From RHLJ01 sp965601955 (GTDB lineage Bacteria > Bacteroidota > Rhodothermia > Balneolales > Balneolaceae): a stretch of 64,000 bases of DNA. Both the position numbers and the translations under genes were made by a program. The DNA lies in contig OZ271855.1 in the NCBI GenBank assembly GCA_965601955.1, positions 1,798,001 through 1,862,000 of the forward strand. The letters are read 5' to 3'. The notes under the pieces are model-generated. The model saw only the letters and a program-made list of their open reading frames with translations. It ran no database searches and was not told the DNA's origin. Below, piece after piece: positions 1 through 8,383 of the stretch. The stretch's first letter is position 1, and each line of letters opens with the position of its first letter.

Positions 1-480
1 AAAACCAAAGATAAGTGATGTTATCACGAAGCTTATATGACTTGAATACTTCCCATTAATCATCTTCTCCAAACGTGTAAAGATGAATCCATGGAAAACT
101 ATTTCTTCATAAAGACCTCCTATCAACCATCCCATGATAACCATAACAAGGAATTGTAATTTCCCACCTTGGATAGTGTCAGTTAGTCCTACATCGTGAT
201 ATTCTAGGGATATAAAAAACTCTAAAGCAGGATGAAAGATCAACTGCATGAAAGCCAAAGCGAGAACAGCAATAAGGCCTCCAATTAGAATAGATTTTGG
301 TTCGAACTGCTTAAGACTGAAACCTATGTCTGAAAAATTTTCATTGGAATATTTTAAAACCAACCAAGTAATAAGTAATATGGGAATGCTATATCCAAAA
401 AAAGGAATGAGTTCAGCGTGAGGTAAAAAGACAATTATACCTATTGTTATAACATTCAGAATTATTTTATACAGATTCAT
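1..480 (-). CDS. CPBP-family intramembrane metalloprotease, partial
   Basis: An open frame starts at ATG 478-480 and runs leftward off the window, giving 160 residues without a stop. I translated it by hand. It shows hydrophobic membrane segments around residues 5-18, 28-41, 63-80 and 108-123. The glutamate pair E125-E126 lies in YEEIVFHGF, which fits motif 1 (EExxxR) of the CPBP (CAAX protease and bacteriocin-processing) family. The visible end, SLIFGF, looks like the start of motif 2 (FxxxH). The usual arginine of motif 1 is histidine (H130) here. Substrate unknown; many members are predicted membrane proteases. The gene is divergent from uvrC across 187 bp. Family call fairly sure; activity unproven. 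Confidence 0.75.
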   Translation of the reverse strand, partial: MNLYKIILNVITIGIIVFLPHAELIPFFGYSIPILLITWLVLKYSNENFSDIGFSLKQFEPKSILIGGLIAVLALAFMQLIFHPALEFFISLEYHDVGLTDTIQGGKLQFLVMVIMGWLIGGLYEEIVFHGFIFTRLEKMINGKYSSHISFVITSLIFGF

Positions 481-667
481 ATATGGTAAAGCACATCGGT
501 TCGCCTAAAATGCATTTCAACACAGCTTAGATTTTATTATAGGCGGCCTTCTACGGTAACAAAGTAATTTGAGTTTACCTTACTGTGTTGCAAGGAATAT
601 GAATTTCCTATCTGTTGCAACTTTAAACAATGCCTCGTGATCATCTTTTCTTTGTATCTTCGAATTA

Positions 668-2515
668 ATGAGTAGTACTGAGTCTCCTACAATCCCTCTT
701 TCCGAAAAAGTAGCTAATCTGCCGCTGTCTCCTGGTGTATATATCTATAGGGACAATGGAGGGAGTGTACTTTATGTGGGAAAGGCGAAAAAGCTTAGAA
801 ATCGGGTTCGTTCTTATTTCCAGGATTCCCGTCCAACAGATGGAAGAATTCGAACTATGGTTTCAAAGATCGTTGATTTGGAAGTGGTAGTAACTGATTC
901 GGAGGCAGAAGCACTGATCCTAGAGAATAATTTTATCAAGCAGTATCAGCCCCGGTACAATATTATGTACCGGGATGATAAGTCCTATCCATATATATGT
1001 ATTACCAACGATTCAAAACCCCGGGTGTATCCTACCCGAACAATAATCAAAGATGGCAGTAAGTATTATGGTCCATATGATAGCGTAACTACTATGAAGC
1101 GGATGTTGGATACGATCCGGAAAGCATTTGACTTATGTACTTGTGCAGTGTCTGTAAAGAATATCGATAAGACCAGGGGAGTCCCCAAATGGCATTCTTG
1201 TTTTGATGATTACCTGCAGAACTGTTCGGGAGACTGGGAGGAAGAGCGATATAGGGAATCCATCAAGAAGGTTGAGCGGTTATTGAATGGCCAGACAGAG
1301 GCTCTCATCCGAGATATAAAAGAGGAGATGCAGATTGCTTCAGAAGCTTTGGCTTTTGAGGAAGCAGCAAAACTGAGAGACAGTCTCCAGGCGGTAATTC
1401 GATATAGCCAAAAAATGAAAATGGTTGCCGATAAGAAAGTAGATAGAGATGTTTTCGCGCTTTCTTTTGACCCGGAACTTGGTGAAGCATGTGGGGTACT
1501 TTTTAAAGTTCGGGAAGGGAAGATGATTGGTAAGTTCCATCGTTTCCTTAAAAATATCGACGGGCTTTCAGTGGGTGATATGCTTCAGTCTTTTGTAGAG
1601 GATTATTATACCGGCCAGTACACTGCAGCTATTCCCGACGAAGTATATATCAGTCATGCAATGACTGATGATGAACCTTTAATTGATTATTTGTACCAGG
1701 AACGAGGGAAGAAAGTACCCGTACATGTTCCTCAAATTGGGGAGAAAGCCCAGTTGATTAAAATGGCTACTGCAAATGCAAGACTGCATTTGAACGAACG
1801 CAAGCTCGAAAAAGAAAAGTCGGAACGAGAGCGTATACCGCATGCAGTAAAGGAATTGAAAGAACATCTAAAGCTACAGCGCTTACCACGACGTATCGAA
1901 TGTTTTGATAACTCAAATTTTCAGGGGAGTGATGCGGTTGCATCCATGGTGAGCTTTGTAGATGCAAAGCCCAGGAAAAGTGAATACAAACGATTTCACA
2001 TTAAAACAGTAAAAGGACCCGATGATTTTGCTTCGATGAGAGAAATTCTAACCCGGCGCTATTCAGCAGTAATGAAAGAAGGCTTACAGGTTCCTGATCT
2101 CATCGTAGTTGATGGAGGAAAGGGACAGTTAAGTGCTGCTGTCGAAGCATTGAAAGAAATTGGTTTTTATGGAGAATGTGAGATCATCGGATTGGCCAAA
2201 AGGTTGGAAGAGGTTTTTGTTCCAAACAGGCCAGAAGCATATATGATCCCCAAAACCTCAACTGCATTAAAATTACTACAGCAGGCAAGAGATGAAGCCC
2301 ACAGGTTTGCGATTACTTTCCATCGTAAAAAGAGAGCTAAGAGAACCTTCGTTACCGAGCTAACAGAGATAGAGGGAGTAGGAGAAAAAACCTCACAGCT
2401 ACTGCTTAAAGAACTGGGATCAGTACAGGAAATAAAAAAAGCTGACAAAGAAAAACTTGTCTCTCTGGTAGGAAACAAACTCGGAGATAAAATCTACAAC
2501 TACTTTAGGGGTTGA
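668..2515 (+). CDS. uvrC: UvrABC system protein C (excinuclease subunit)
   Basis: UvrC makes the two incisions flanking a DNA lesion in nucleotide excision repair, together with UvrA and UvrB in the cytoplasm. The 615-residue length is normal. In order it has an N-terminal GIY-YIG nuclease domain (about 20-100, with GVYIYRD and LYVGKAKKLRNRV), a cysteine-containing region (LCTC about 153 and SCFDDYLQNC about 177) that matches the place of the iron-sulfur-type cysteines of UvrC, a UVR domain that contacts UvrB (about 205-240), the RNase H-like nuclease domain (CFDNSN, VDGGKGQL), and C-terminal helix-hairpin-helix motifs (EIEGVGEKT). It stands alone, followed by a 225-bp gap. Confidence 0.97.
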   Translation: MSSTESPTIPLSEKVANLPLSPGVYIYRDNGGSVLYVGKAKKLRNRVRSYFQDSRPTDGRIRTMVSKIVDLEVVVTDSEAEALILENNFIKQYQPRYNIMYRDDKSYPYICITNDSKPRVYPTRTIIKDGSKYYGPYDSVTTMKRMLDTIRKAFDLCTCAVSVKNIDKTRGVPKWHSCFDDYLQNCSGDWEEERYRESIKKVERLLNGQTEALIRDIKEEMQIASEALAFEEAAKLRDSLQAVIRYSQKMKMVADKKVDRDVFALSFDPELGEACGVLFKVREGKMIGKFHRFLKNIDGLSVGDMLQSFVEDYYTGQYTAAIPDEVYISHAMTDDEPLIDYLYQERGKKVPVHVPQIGEKAQLIKMATANARLHLNERKLEKEKSERERIPHAVKELKEHLKLQRLPRRIECFDNSNFQGSDAVASMVSFVDAKPRKSEYKRFHIKTVKGPDDFASMREILTRRYSAVMKEGLQVPDLIVVDGGKGQLSAAVEALKEIGFYGECEIIGLAKRLEEVFVPNRPEAYMIPKTSTALKLLQQARDEAHRFAITFHRKKRAKRTFVTELTEIEGVGEKTSQLLLKELGSVQEIKKADKEKLVSLVGNKLGDKIYNYFRG

Positions 2516-2740
2516 GTCGTCTCGGTGTGTAGTACCGATGTGATGCCTAACATCATCATGTGATATGTAGCATGGGTCTCACATTGTAAAATGAGCCAGG
2601 CCAAAAAGCTTTGCTCTTTGTACTAACTATAGAAAGCAAATGATTTGAGGTAAAACCGTTCTTTGTTAAAGATTGTTTAGTCGAACCGTTACAGGCATTG
2701 ATTCGGTTATCTTCAACAAAGAGCTTAACCCAAATTAAGG
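2516..2740. other. 225-bp intergenic region between uvrC and ECF sigma gene
   Basis: I see no gene or RNA gene here. There are short inverted repeats just after uvrC (TCGGT..ACCGA near 2520-2536 and TGATG..CATCA near 2540-2555) without a T-tract, so no convincing terminator. Around 2654-2720 the sequence AACCGTT occurs twice, as GTAAAACCGTTC and TCGAACCGTTAC. ECF promoters often have an AAC core at -35, so one of these could belong to an autoregulated promoter of the downstream sigma gene. That is a guess. Confidence 0.35.
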
Positions 2741-2749
2741 GTGAATATT

Positions 2750-3394
2750 ATGGAACTAATTAAAAGACATACAGGCAAAAAAACATACACTAGCTTAAAA
2801 GATCAGGAACTAGTAAAGCTCTTTCGAAGAAAAGCAGATGAAGCTGCATTTAATGAGTTGATGAACCGCCACCAGGCAAAGGTGTATTCATACATATATA
2901 GTATGGTTACTAATACCGAAACGGCTAATGATATTTTCCAGGAAACCTTTACAAAAGTGGTTACCAAAATGGATGATACCTATAATGAGCAGGGTAAATG
3001 GATAGCCTGGGTAATGCGAATTGCTCATAATGCCACAATTGATCATATTAGAAAACAAAAACGTTTTATCGACGTTAACTCGTGGTATGACGAAGAAGAT
3101 TCAAAGGTAGATTACTTTGATCGACTTGAAGATGAAAGTGTGGTGGATGCGGATAATCAAATGGTGGACAAAGAAATGAAGACCAGCTTGATGAAGCACA
3201 TCTCGAAATTACCTGAAGAACAGAGATCCGTTGTACTTTTGAGGCATTATTATGAAATGCCCTTTAAAGAAATCGCAGAATTAACTAACGTGTCGATCAA
3301 TACTGCACTAGGCCGTATGAGATATGCGTTAATAAATCTTCGAAAGTATTTTGAAGAGGAAAGACAACTAGAGCTTAAACATGCAAAAAACTGA
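2750..3394 (+). CDS. ECF-type RNA polymerase sigma factor
   Basis: This is a sigma-70-family extracytoplasmic-function factor. Region 2 (about residues 35-105 of the longer form) includes YSYIYSMV, a DIFQETF segment and WVMRIAHNATIDHIRK. Region 4 (about 150-205) is a helix-turn-helix with LPEEQRSVVLLRHYYEMP and EIAELTNVSINTALGRMRYA. I chose ATG 2750 (214 residues) over GTG 2741 because the AAGGG at 2737-2741 fits a ribosome site for the ATG. The anti-sigma gene overlaps its end by 14 bp, so the two are co-translated. Its regulon is unknown. Confidence 0.93.
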   Translation: MELIKRHTGKKTYTSLKDQELVKLFRRKADEAAFNELMNRHQAKVYSYIYSMVTNTETANDIFQETFTKVVTKMDDTYNEQGKWIAWVMRIAHNATIDHIRKQKRFIDVNSWYDEEDSKVDYFDRLEDESVVDADNQMVDKEMKTSLMKHISKLPEEQRSVVLLRHYYEMPFKEIAELTNVSINTALGRMRYALINLRKYFEEERQLELKHAKN

Positions 3395-3944
3395 AAGTGC
3401 CTGTATTCGATACCTGATGAAGGAAATGGATCCTTCTGAAGAGATTGAATTCGAGCGAGAGATGATGCAGGATGAAAACCTTTTGATAGAGGTTGAAAGC
3501 CTGCGCAAGACATACCAGAAGCTGAACAAGCTTCCATTTGAAGAACCTCCTACGGAGTTAGTAGAGAAAATCGCTACTGAAGCAGTACAAGCACAGCATG
3601 AGATGTTAAACCGATCCAGAAGGTGGATGTTTTATATGTCTCGATCTGTTGCAGCTGCCGCGGTACTTATTCTTATGATTTCTTCGGGAGTCTATTTCTT
3701 AGGTGGGGATAGTTCAAATGTTTCGGAATCAACAGTTCCTGTAGTTAGTGATAACGGAGAAGTTGAACCCTGGGTAGATCGAAGTAATATGATTCACTTC
3801 GCTGGAACTTCGGTCCAGCAGGATAATCCCGAACCGATTCAACAGGAAGTTGAGGACAGTTATTCCAAGCTCAAGCTCGTCAATGAACAAACCGGGTTTG
3901 AGTCATCAAACAGGACGATTATCCTAACCAGCACATCCAACTAA
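3381..3944 (+). CDS. Membrane-anchored anti-sigma factor, probable
   Basis: This 187-residue protein overlaps the sigma gene by 14 bp, the classic arrangement of a sigma/anti-sigma pair. Residues 1-80 are a charged, helical cytoplasmic part that starts like zinc-finger-less anti-sigma domains (YLMKEMDPSEEIEFE). One transmembrane helix lies at about 88-108 (SVAAAAVLILMISSGVYFLGG region). About 80 polar residues follow, predicted to be periplasmic. It has a single N-terminal cysteine (C8), so the HxxxCxxC zinc motif is absent. The role is inferred from position, topology and charge. A terminator follows directly. Confidence 0.75.
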   Translation: MQKTESACIRYLMKEMDPSEEIEFEREMMQDENLLIEVESLRKTYQKLNKLPFEEPPTELVEKIATEAVQAQHEMLNRSRRWMFYMSRSVAAAAVLILMISSGVYFLGGDSSNVSESTVPVVSDNGEVEPWVDRSNMIHFAGTSVQQDNPEPIQQEVEDSYSKLKLVNEQTGFESSNRTIILTSTSN

Positions 3945-3950
3945 ATTTAA

Positions 3951-3977
3951 AAGCCCCTTCTTACGGGGCTTTTTTTT
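3951..3977 (+). terminator. Rho-independent terminator after sigma/anti-sigma pair
   Basis: AAGCCCC at 3951-3957 and GGGGCTT at 3965-3971 form a perfect 7-bp GC-rich stem with a 7-nt loop, followed directly by a run of T. It lies 7 bp after the anti-sigma stop codon. Confidence 0.93.
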
Positions 3978-4007
3978 GTGGATAACTTCTGGCTAATGTG
4001 TGAATAA
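3977..4007 (-). promoter_or_regulatory. Two DnaA-box-like sites upstream of parA
   Basis: TGTGGATAA at 3977-3985 is the exact complement of the TTATCCACA DnaA box. TGTGAATAA at 3999-4007 is the complement of TTATTCACA, which also fits TTATNCACA. They share orientation and start 22 bp apart, about two helical turns, in the 144-bp gap upstream of parA. An AT-rich stretch follows (4009-4070). Origins often lie beside parAB, so this could be part of oriC or a DnaA control site for parAB. Two boxes alone do not prove an origin. Confidence 0.5.
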
Positions 4008-4031
4008 GTTTTTTTGTAACGGAGAGAGCCT

Positions 4032-4076
4032 CGCTTTATATTGAATTTTGTTAAAAATTAGTCATTTCATAAAGCG
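4032..4076. repeat. 8-bp inverted repeat in parA leader
   Basis: CGCTTTAT at 4032-4039 and ATAAAGCG at 4069-4076 are perfect reverse complements with 29 bp of AT-rich sequence between them, ending 12 bp before the parA start. It could be an operator for ParA/ParB autoregulation or an mRNA hairpin. It does not resemble the parS consensus. Confidence 0.4.
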
Positions 4077-4088
4077 TCATATTCATTA

Positions 4089-4883
4089 ATGGGTAAAGTT
4101 ATTGCCATTGCTAATCAGAAGGGTGGGGTTGGAAAAACTACCACGGCAATTAACCTGGCGGCCAGTTTGGCAGCCATCGAGCACGCAACTCTCGTAATTG
4201 ATATTGATCCTCAAAGTAATACAACAAGTGGTTTGGGGATCGATGCAAAAACCGTCACCAATTCTATCTATGAGATTATGATTGGTAGTGCTGAGGTAAG
4301 CGACTCAATAAGGCAAACAGAGCTAGATTTTCTGGATTTAATTCCAGCACACATAAATTTGGTTGGCGCTGAAATAGAAATGATAGATCGTGAGGAAAGA
4401 GAACGTATTCTGAAACGGGCTATCGCCGACGTTAGAGAGAGATATGATTTTGTTATCATTGATTGTCCTCCTTCACTTGGTTTGTTAACCATTAATGCAC
4501 TTACTGCTTCAGATTCTATTGTAATTCCTGTTCAGTGTGAGTACTTCGCTCTCGAAGGGTTGGGACAATTATTAAATACCATCAAAATTGTTCGTCAACA
4601 TCTCAATCCGGAATTGGATATAGAAGGCGTGCTTCTAACTATGTACGATACACGTACAAGACTTTCCAATCAGGTGGCGGAAGAAGTAAAGCGGTATTTT
4701 GATGATCGCGTATTCCGATCTGTAATTTCCAGGAATGTTCGCCTAGCAGAAGCCCCAAGTTTTGGTAAACCTGCTTTGTTATATGATTCCACGAGTGTTG
4801 GGGCAAAGAATTACCTGTCTCTTGCCCGGGAAATTATCAAGAAAAATAAGAAGCTGTTTAAGAACAGCCCTGTTTTAAATTAA
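4089..4883 (+). CDS. parA: Chromosome-partitioning ATPase ParA (Soj)
   Basis: ParA-family ATPases bind DNA as ATP dimers and, with ParB-parS complexes, drive origin segregation. The 264-residue protein has the deviant Walker A motif KGGVGKTTT at 11-19 with the signature lysine K11, the motif DIDPQSN about 40, and the Walker B-like FVIIDCPPSLG about 122-132. It has no N-terminal helix-turn-helix extension, as is usual for chromosomal Soj-type proteins. parB starts 6 bp after its stop, so the two form one operon. Start ATG 4089 fits the family N-terminus (MGKVIAIANQKGG). Confidence 0.97.
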   Translation: MGKVIAIANQKGGVGKTTTAINLAASLAAIEHATLVIDIDPQSNTTSGLGIDAKTVTNSIYEIMIGSAEVSDSIRQTELDFLDLIPAHINLVGAEIEMIDREERERILKRAIADVRERYDFVIIDCPPSLGLLTINALTASDSIVIPVQCEYFALEGLGQLLNTIKIVRQHLNPELDIEGVLLTMYDTRTRLSNQVAEEVKRYFDDRVFRSVISRNVRLAEAPSFGKPALLYDSTSVGAKNYLSLAREIIKKNKKLFKNSPVLN

Positions 4884-4889
4884 TTCAGC

Positions 4890-5813
4890 ATGGCGAGTAA
4901 AAAAGTACTCGGAAGAGGCTTAGGCGCTTTTTTCCCGGAATATGAAGCGGAAGGGAACAAAGAACAACCTGCTCCAAAAAAGGAAAAGCAGGGAGTTGAA
5001 AAAAACCTGGTTACCCCGGAAGAACGAGTAAACATCGTTTTGAACGTTCCTGTTGATCATATTCGGGCTAACCCTCATCAACCCAGGAAAGAATTTGATG
5101 AAGAGCGACTGGATGAGCTTTCTGACTCTATCAGGAAGCATGGGCTCATCCAACCGATTACAGTTAGATATATAGGGGAAAAAAGGTTTGAGCTCATCAG
5201 CGGAGAACGAAGGTTAAGAGCTGCTAAGCTTGGTGGACTTGACGAGATTCCCGCTTATATAAGAGAGGCTGATGACGAACAAAGCATGGCTTTTGCTCTA
5301 ATTGAAAATATCCAGCGTGAGGAATTAAATCCCTTGGAAGTGGCACTGGCTTATAAACGTTTATTGGAAGAATTCAGCCACACCCAGGCTGAGGTAGCTG
5401 AAAAAGTAGGCAAGAACAGGACTACAGTCACCAATATGCTCAGGCTACTAAGCCTCCCCGATTTTATTCAGGCGGCTTTGGCATCCAACCAGATTACAAC
5501 TGGCCATGCAAGGGCACTTATTACAGTTGAAGACCCTGCACTTCAGCAAAAGCTACTTTCAAGAATCATAAAACAAGGGTGGTCGGTTCGACAGGTTGAG
5601 GATGCGGTAAGAGATATTCATGCCCCACAAAAAAAGAAGAAAACTATTAAGCCGACTTCTGATCCATTTTATGATGAAATTTCTACGAGGTTGAGACGTA
5701 CTTTTAGCACTAAAGTGAAAATCAAACCTAAAGCAAAGGGTGGCGAAATTAATATTGAATATTATTCTGAAGAAGATCTCGAACGAATTTTGGCAATTTT
5801 TGACTCGATTTAG
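4890..5813 (+). CDS. parB: Chromosome-partitioning protein ParB (Spo0J), CTPase
   Basis: ParB binds centromere-like parS sites, loads as a CTP-dependent clamp and stimulates ParA. The 307-residue protein has a lysine-rich N-terminus beginning KKVLGRGLGAFFP (ParA-interacting segment), the N-terminal CTP-binding domain (about 48-145) with NPHQPRK, SGERRLRA and ENIQREELNPLE, a helix-turn-helix (about 155-190, HTQAEVAEKVGKNRTTVTNM), and a C-terminal dimerisation region. The downstream DUF5683 gene overlaps its 3' end. I did not see a parS sequence in the window. Confidence 0.96.
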   Translation: MASKKVLGRGLGAFFPEYEAEGNKEQPAPKKEKQGVEKNLVTPEERVNIVLNVPVDHIRANPHQPRKEFDEERLDELSDSIRKHGLIQPITVRYIGEKRFELISGERRLRAAKLGGLDEIPAYIREADDEQSMAFALIENIQREELNPLEVALAYKRLLEEFSHTQAEVAEKVGKNRTTVTNMLRLLSLPDFIQAALASNQITTGHARALITVEDPALQQKLLSRIIKQGWSVRQVEDAVRDIHAPQKKKKTIKPTSDPFYDEISTRLRRTFSTKVKIKPKAKGGEINIEYYSEEDLERILAIFDSI

Positions 5814-6396
5814 TCTCTTTTTCTTAGGATTGATTTTTTTAGTTCCCTCATCTTTGAATGCACAGGGAATCTCATCAGATTTTTCATTTGTACCAACCAA
5901 CTTTACACTTGCTCAGGAATCTTCAGAAGAAGTATTTCCAGACCCAAAAAGAGTTTTACGCCAATCTCTAATTATCCCGGGTTGGGGGCAGGTTACTAAT
6001 AGACAAATATGGAAGGTTCCAATTGTTTATGGATTATTGGGGGGCTTAACCTACTACAGTATTACTCTCACTAAAGACTATCACGATTATCGCGCAGCTT
6101 TTTATAATCTCTCTAATGATGACTTTAGGTTTGGACAAACTCCGGCTTATTTAGATGGAGTTAGTTCTCAAGGTCTACAGTCGCAGAGAAATTTTTTAAG
6201 GAATAGAAGGGACTTCATCTATGTGACTATTGCCCTTGCATATGCACTCAATGCTATAGATGCATATGTATTCGCACATTTGCGGTCTTTTGATGTATCG
6301 GATGATCTGTCTTTCAACCCTACGGTAAAGCCCGATATTATTTTGACATCTATTGACCAACCTGTTCCCGCATTATCATTATCAGTTTCATTTTAG
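5800..6396 (+). CDS. DUF5683-type membrane protein following parB
   Basis: A gene of this kind commonly sits directly after parB in Bacteroidota, and its function is not known. The frame is open from ATG 5740, but that would overlap parB by 74 bp. TTG 5800 (overlap 14 bp) gives a clean signal peptide, LTRFSLFFLGLIFLVPSSLNAQ, so I prefer it (198 residues). The rest contains the segment RQSLIIPGWGQVTNRQIWK, typical of DUF5683, then hydrophobic helices (PIVYGLLGGLTYYSITL and FIYVTIALAYALNAIDAYVF). It is probably an exported or membrane protein. Confidence 0.8.
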   Translation: MTRFSLFFLGLIFLVPSSLNAQGISSDFSFVPTNFTLAQESSEEVFPDPKRVLRQSLIIPGWGQVTNRQIWKVPIVYGLLGGLTYYSITLTKDYHDYRAAFYNLSNDDFRFGQTPAYLDGVSSQGLQSQRNFLRNRRDFIYVTIALAYALNAIDAYVFAHLRSFDVSDDLSFNPTVKPDIILTSIDQPVPALSLSVSF

Positions 6397-6403
6397 AATT
6401 AGT

Positions 6404-7105
6404 ATGGAAGAAAAAAGTTTTAAGAAGATCCCGGAGAATTACAGAGGTGAATCCGCAAACGATTTATGGAGCATATTTAAAATTATGGGGGAGTTTGTAG
6501 AAGGTTATGATAAGCTCTTCAAAATTGGACCGTGTGTGACCATTTTCGGATCAGCCAGAACAAAGCCCGAAGACAAGTACTATGAGCTCTCCTCAGAATT
6601 TGCTTCTAAACTGGTAGAAAAGGGTTTTGGAGTGATTACCGGTGGTGGCCCAGGTATTATGGAGGCGGCAAATAAAGGTGCCAACGAAAGTAATGGGAAA
6701 TCGGTAGGAGTGGGAATAATTGTTCCCCACGAACAAGGGATTAATGAGTATGTGGATTCTGAATACGCGATTTACTTCAACTATTTCTTTGTTAGAAAAG
6801 TGATGTTCGTGAAATATTCTCAGGCCCTGGTAGTGTTTCCGGGTGGGTTTGGTACACTTGATGAATTATTTGAAAGCCTCACCCTTATTCAGACCAAGAA
6901 AATTACAAAGATACCCGTGGTGCTTTTTGGGAGTGAGTATTGGAATGGGTTAACAGATTGGATTGAGGATACCATGAAATCATGGGGAACTATATCTGAT
7001 CATGATACAGAACTTTTTTTCGTTACTGATAGTTGTGAAGAGGGGGTAGATCACATTTGTGCGCATTATCAACAACGTGAGCCTATGCCAAATTTCCATT
7101 ACTAG
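6404..7105 (+). CDS. LOG-family protein (TIGR00730, lysine decarboxylase-like fold)
   Basis: LOG-family proteins are nucleoside 5'-monophosphate phosphoribohydrolases; plant and some bacterial members release cytokinin bases, and many bacterial ones act on AMP or are uncharacterised. The signature motifs are present: TGGGPGIMEAANKGA with the nucleotide-binding glycines, and PGGFGTLDELFE with the catalytic glutamate region. I chose ATG 6404 (233 residues) because the frame upstream to 6353 lies inside the previous gene and codes for an unlikely His/Phe-rich leader. It follows the DUF5683 gene by 7 bp. Confidence 0.92.
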   Translation: MEEKSFKKIPENYRGESANDLWSIFKIMGEFVEGYDKLFKIGPCVTIFGSARTKPEDKYYELSSEFASKLVEKGFGVITGGGPGIMEAANKGANESNGKSVGVGIIVPHEQGINEYVDSEYAIYFNYFFVRKVMFVKYSQALVVFPGGFGTLDELFESLTLIQTKKITKIPVVLFGSEYWNGLTDWIEDTMKSWGTISDHDTELFFVTDSCEEGVDHICAHYQQREPMPNFHY

Positions 7106-7230
7106 TCTTGAGCATCGCATGAATGGACTAGGTAACAATAATTTTAAATTTTAATCAGTTAAAGATTTTAAATAAAAAAGCATTTTTTGTTAAATTGCTT
7201 ACTTATCCGAACTGAACAAATAAAACAATT

Positions 7231-8235
7231 ATGAAGGATTTAAAGAGACTATTATTAATCGCTGTTATTGCCCTGGGCTCGATTGCTGTATATGCTCAAG
7301 ATTCAGAAGCAATCACCGCATATAATGATGCCCTTGAATTAGCCCAGGCTAAAGATTATGAAGCTGCAATAGCAAAATATAGAGAAGCTATTTCGATTGC
7401 TGAGGGCTTAGGTGCAGAAGGAAACGATATCAAGCAGCGTTCTGAGAAAGCAATACCACAGGTATATTTCTCTAAGGCAGTTGCTTCATATAACACATTC
7501 AAAGATTCTCCATCCATCCCTAATTTGGATACTGCAATTGGAGAGTTTAATGAAGCATGGACTGTAGGTACTGATTTTGAGGATACACAGGTTAGAGATA
7601 GAGCTCGAGGAGTTCTTGCTCAGCTTTACTATCAAAAAGGCACCATGCTTTTCAAAAGAGAAGATTTTGCAGGCGCTGATGAGGCACTTAATAAGGCTAT
7701 CGAAACCAATGCTAATTACGCAAAAGCTTATTACCAAAAAGGACTGGTTCATAAGAGAACCAATGCTGATGATTTAGAAGGAATAATTGGTTGGTTCGAT
7801 CGTGCAATCGCGGTTGGTGAGCAAGTGAATGATGGAGGCGTAGTTCGCCAGGCTACAGGTTCTGCTCACGCTGAGTTACTCTTTAGAGGTTCTAAATTAA
7901 GTGAGCAAGGTCAAAACACTGCTGCAATCGATCTATTGCAAAGATCATTGGATTACAATGATGCCTCTTCTGATTCTTACTATCGATTGGCAGAAGCTTC
8001 TAACAAACTAGGCAATAGAGACAATGCGATTAATTTTGCGAATCAGGCCTTAACCCACGAGCAAGGTGGTAATACTGATAAAGCAAAAATCTATTTTGAA
8101 TTAGGTGTTGCTTACCAGGCAAAGAACGATAAAGGCCAGGCTTGTGATGCTCTTAAGAGCGCTTCTTATGGGTCATTTAAAGCTCCTTCAGAGCATAAAA
8201 TGGAATTCGAATTGAAGTGCGAAAGCGCTAGATAA
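7231..8235 (+). CDS. Exported TPR-repeat protein
   Basis: The 334-residue protein starts with a signal peptide (KRLLLIAVIALGSIAVYAQ, cut after about residue 22). After it come tetratricopeptide-like helical repeats: AYNDALELAQAKDYEAAIAK near 30-50, the KGTMLFKREDFAGADEALNK region near 135-155, YAKAYYQKGL near 160, and further repeats to about 310. TPR proteins act as scaffolds, and its partner is not evident. It stands alone between a 125-bp AT-rich leader and a strong terminator. Confidence 0.85.
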   Translation: MKDLKRLLLIAVIALGSIAVYAQDSEAITAYNDALELAQAKDYEAAIAKYREAISIAEGLGAEGNDIKQRSEKAIPQVYFSKAVASYNTFKDSPSIPNLDTAIGEFNEAWTVGTDFEDTQVRDRARGVLAQLYYQKGTMLFKREDFAGADEALNKAIETNANYAKAYYQKGLVHKRTNADDLEGIIGWFDRAIAVGEQVNDGGVVRQATGSAHAELLFRGSKLSEQGQNTAAIDLLQRSLDYNDASSDSYYRLAEASNKLGNRDNAINFANQALTHEQGGNTDKAKIYFELGVAYQAKNDKGQACDALKSASYGSFKAPSEHKMEFELKCESAR

Positions 8236-8260
8236 TTGACTTTTATTTCTCGTTAGGATA

Positions 8261-8288
8261 AGCCCTCAAATTTTTGAGGGCTTTTTTT
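8261..8288 (+). terminator. Rho-independent terminator after TPR gene
   Basis: AGCCCTCAAA and TTTGAGGGCT (8261-8282) form a near-continuous 8-10 bp stem, followed by a run of T to 8288. It begins 25 bp after the TPR gene stop codon. Confidence 0.92.
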
Positions 8289-8383
8289 ATGCGCAAAATT
8301 CTCCTAAAAATTTGCGTTATTTTGCTCATTGAAAATACCTATCTTCAAACGATAAAAAACTAACTCAAAAACTTCTCTTCATT

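Noticed and set aside
3978..6400. parS site near parAB
   Set aside because: I found no sequence close to the TGTTTCACGTGAAACA palindrome by eye.
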